Notes under the pieces: model-generated
What the model saw: only the letters and a program-made list of their open reading frames with translations
What the model was told of the DNA's origin: nothing
Database searches by the model: none
Made by a program: the position numbers and the translations under genes
NCBI GenBank assembly: GCA_964429355.1
Contig: CAYSCH010000468.1
Coordinates: 1-6,748 of the forward strand
DNA from: JAAYAY01 sp964429355
GTDB taxonomy: Bacteria > Planctomycetota > Planctomycetia > Pirellulales > Thermoguttaceae
Length of the DNA: 6,748 nucleotides
Direction: 5' to 3'
Shown here: in pieces, positions 5,383-6,748 of the stretch
Layout of the letters: each line of letters begins with the position of its first letter
Position numbering within the stretch: the stretch's first letter is position 1

Positions 5383-6654
5383 ATGAACAAGACGGCTTCT
5401 ATCGCGCTGCTTCTGACAGTCCTGCTCCCGCTCTCGGCCTCGGCCGAATTTCGCGTCGGCTCCGCCATCCGTGTGATCACTCCTGATCCGCTGCTGCCCC
5501 TTTCCGGCGGCATGGGCCCCACCTCCCCAGCCACGCAGAAACAGGGCGAACTGACCGCCCGCGCCATGGTGCTCGAGCAGGGGAATACGCGCGTGGCGAT
5601 CGTCAGTGTCGACCTGCTGGGCTTTCCTTCGGTGCTCTGTGATCGGGCTCGGGCACTCGTTCCCGATGTTCCGCCCAAGAACATCCTGATCGCCGCCACA
5701 CATACCCATAGCGCTCCTGACTGCTACGCCTTCCCCGATGGCCAGGGGGGGCACACGGGTGATCTGGGCTACATGGACTCCGTCGTCAAGAAGATCGCCG
5801 ATGCGGTCAACGAGGCCCTCCAAGATCTTGCTCCGGCCTGCCTCAGGGTCGCCACCGGGAAGGCGGAGGGGAAAATCGCCTACAACTACTATGCCCCGGA
5901 CCTCTACGACCCACGGGCAACTGTGATCCAGGCGGTCCGTCCGACCGGCGAGACGATTGTGACGCTGGTCAACTATGCCATCCACCCGGAGGTCCTGGGC
6001 AACGATCAGGGGATTTTGAGCCCCGATCTGGTTGGGCCCCTCTGCGAACAAATCGAGTCGCGAGCCGGCGGGATGGCCATGTTCGTCAACAGTGCCCAAG
6101 GGGGAATGGTAACGGCCGATAATCGCGACCTCGATTGGCCTCGCGACGTCCGCCGGGCCGTCTGGGAAGACCACCGGACCTGGGAGGAATGCCTTCGCAT
6201 CGGCCACTCTCTGGCCGATGAATCACTTCGGATCATTGCCGACAGCCCGATCCAGAAGGAGCCCAAGCTGTTCTGCGACTCCGTCGACGTCGAGTTTCCG
6301 GTCGAATCCGACGCGATCTGGATGGCGGTCACCCTTTCCCCCTTGGGTTATCCCCACGGCGAGAATCGCCGGATCACGACGCGTATGAACTTGGTCCAAC
6401 TGGGCAACGCCCAGATCATCACCATCCCCGGCGAAGCCCTCCCCAACATCGGCTTCTACCTGAAACGCAAGATGCGCGGCCAGCACAATCTCCTCTTCGG
6501 CCTCACGAACGACGGGCTCGGGTACCTGATGACCAAGGTCGATTACAGCAGTTTCGATCGCTATAGCTACATCACCCGTGTCTCTCTCGGCGAAACGGCC
6601 GGCGAGATTGTGATCGAGAAGGCCCTGGAGCTGGTGGGGAGATGTCCGAAATGA
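5383..6654 (+). CDS. Exported neutral/alkaline ceramidase-like protein
   Basis: The 423-residue protein matches the N-terminal domain family of neutral/alkaline non-lysosomal ceramidases (PF04734), amidases that cut ceramide outside the cytoplasm. A Sec signal peptide is clear: Lys at position 3, a hydrophobic core (about 6-17) and an ASA site, with cleavage expected after A21. Family landmarks: VGSAIRVITP (25-34), the zinc-ligand motif THTHSAPD (106-113), NYAIHPEVLG with H201, PGE with E351, and the C-terminal NDGLGYLMTKVDYSSFDRYSYIT segment, given here only as 376-398 with Y381 and Y388. The zinc site therefore looks intact. However, the nucleophile loop, usually a GDxSP-like sequence after NS/SN, reads SAQGGMVTAD (237-246), without the Asp and the catalytic Ser. 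True ceramidase activity is thus doubtful; another hydrolase role, or none, is possible. It is shorter than bacterial ceramidases (about 650 residues), lacking their C-terminal domain. Confidence 0.88.
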   Translation: MNKTASIALLLTVLLPLSASAEFRVGSAIRVITPDPLLPLSGGMGPTSPATQKQGELTARAMVLEQGNTRVAIVSVDLLGFPSVLCDRARALVPDVPPKNILIAATHTHSAPDCYAFPDGQGGHTGDLGYMDSVVKKIADAVNEALQDLAPACLRVATGKAEGKIAYNYYAPDLYDPRATVIQAVRPTGETIVTLVNYAIHPEVLGNDQGILSPDLVGPLCEQIESRAGGMAMFVNSAQGGMVTADNRDLDWPRDVRRAVWEDHRTWEECLRIGHSLADESLRIIADSPIQKEPKLFCDSVDVEFPVESDAIWMAVTLSPLGYPHGENRRITTRMNLVQLGNAQIITIPGEALPNIGFYLKRKMRGQHNLLFGLTNDGLGYLMTKVDYSSFDRYSYITRVSLGETAGEIVIEKALELVGRCPK

Positions 6655-6748
6655 AACCCGCACAAGAAAAAAGGTGATTGTTCGTCGATTTTCATATCCT
6701 CCGTTCGTTTTCGCGGCTCCGATATACGCGGCTTTATAGCCGGAATTT
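6655..6748. other. Non-coding tail
   Basis: These 94 bases hold no supported gene. A weak inverted repeat, CGGC (6729-6732) / GCCG (6739-6742), with an AT-rich loop and GAATTT after it, might be part of a terminator for the ceramidase-like gene, but the stem is only 4 bp and it is cut close to the window edge. Confidence 0.4.

Noticed and set aside
5308..6207. 299-codon minus-strand open frame opposite the ceramidase-like gene
   Set aside because: The + strand frame has a signal peptide and family motifs; the antisense frame shows none.

Overview
The window looks like a chromosomal housekeeping segment from a GC-rich bacterium, most likely a planctomycete (Planctomycetota). This is an inference. 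It rests on a secreted member of the neutral/alkaline ceramidase-like family, which planctomycetes carry in many copies, on weak or absent Shine-Dalgarno sites before several genes, and on loosely packed genes. No 16S rRNA or other taxonomic marker is present.

Layout. (1) Positions 1-345: a short leader and a 66-residue hypothetical protein gene on the + strand. (2) Positions 353-2879: two minus-strand genes, rny (RNase Y, membrane-anchored endoribonuclease) followed by a ymdB-type metallophosphoesterase. They end convergently with the small gene, 7 bases apart, and a perfect 6-bp hairpin lies over the junction. (3) Positions 2880 to about 3715: a gene-poor stretch of over 700 bases between the divergent rny and tilS. 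It holds several inverted repeats, a candidate structured RNA upstream of rny and a terminator-like hairpin before tilS. (4) Positions 3716-6654: three + strand genes, tilS (tRNA-Ile lysidine synthetase, short form), a Nudix hydrolase, and an exported ceramidase-family protein whose nucleophile motif is degenerate. (5) Positions 6655-6748: a non-coding tail.

Functionally, rny and ymdB form the RNA-turnover/phosphodiesterase pair that is also adjacent in Bacillus and other bacteria. tilS is needed to decode AUA codons. The Nudix enzyme probably cleans up nucleotides or hydrolyses another diphosphate. The ceramidase-like protein is the only clearly accessory gene; it may be cotranscribed with the Nudix gene, with a 17-base gap.

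I see no mobile element, CRISPR array, tRNA, rRNA or defence cassette. No clearly new system stands out. The items most worth checking are an Asn-to-Asp change in the YmdB metal centre, the altered active-site loop of the ceramidase-like protein, and unexplained structured non-coding DNA at 2910-3054, 3307-3588 and 4779-4866.
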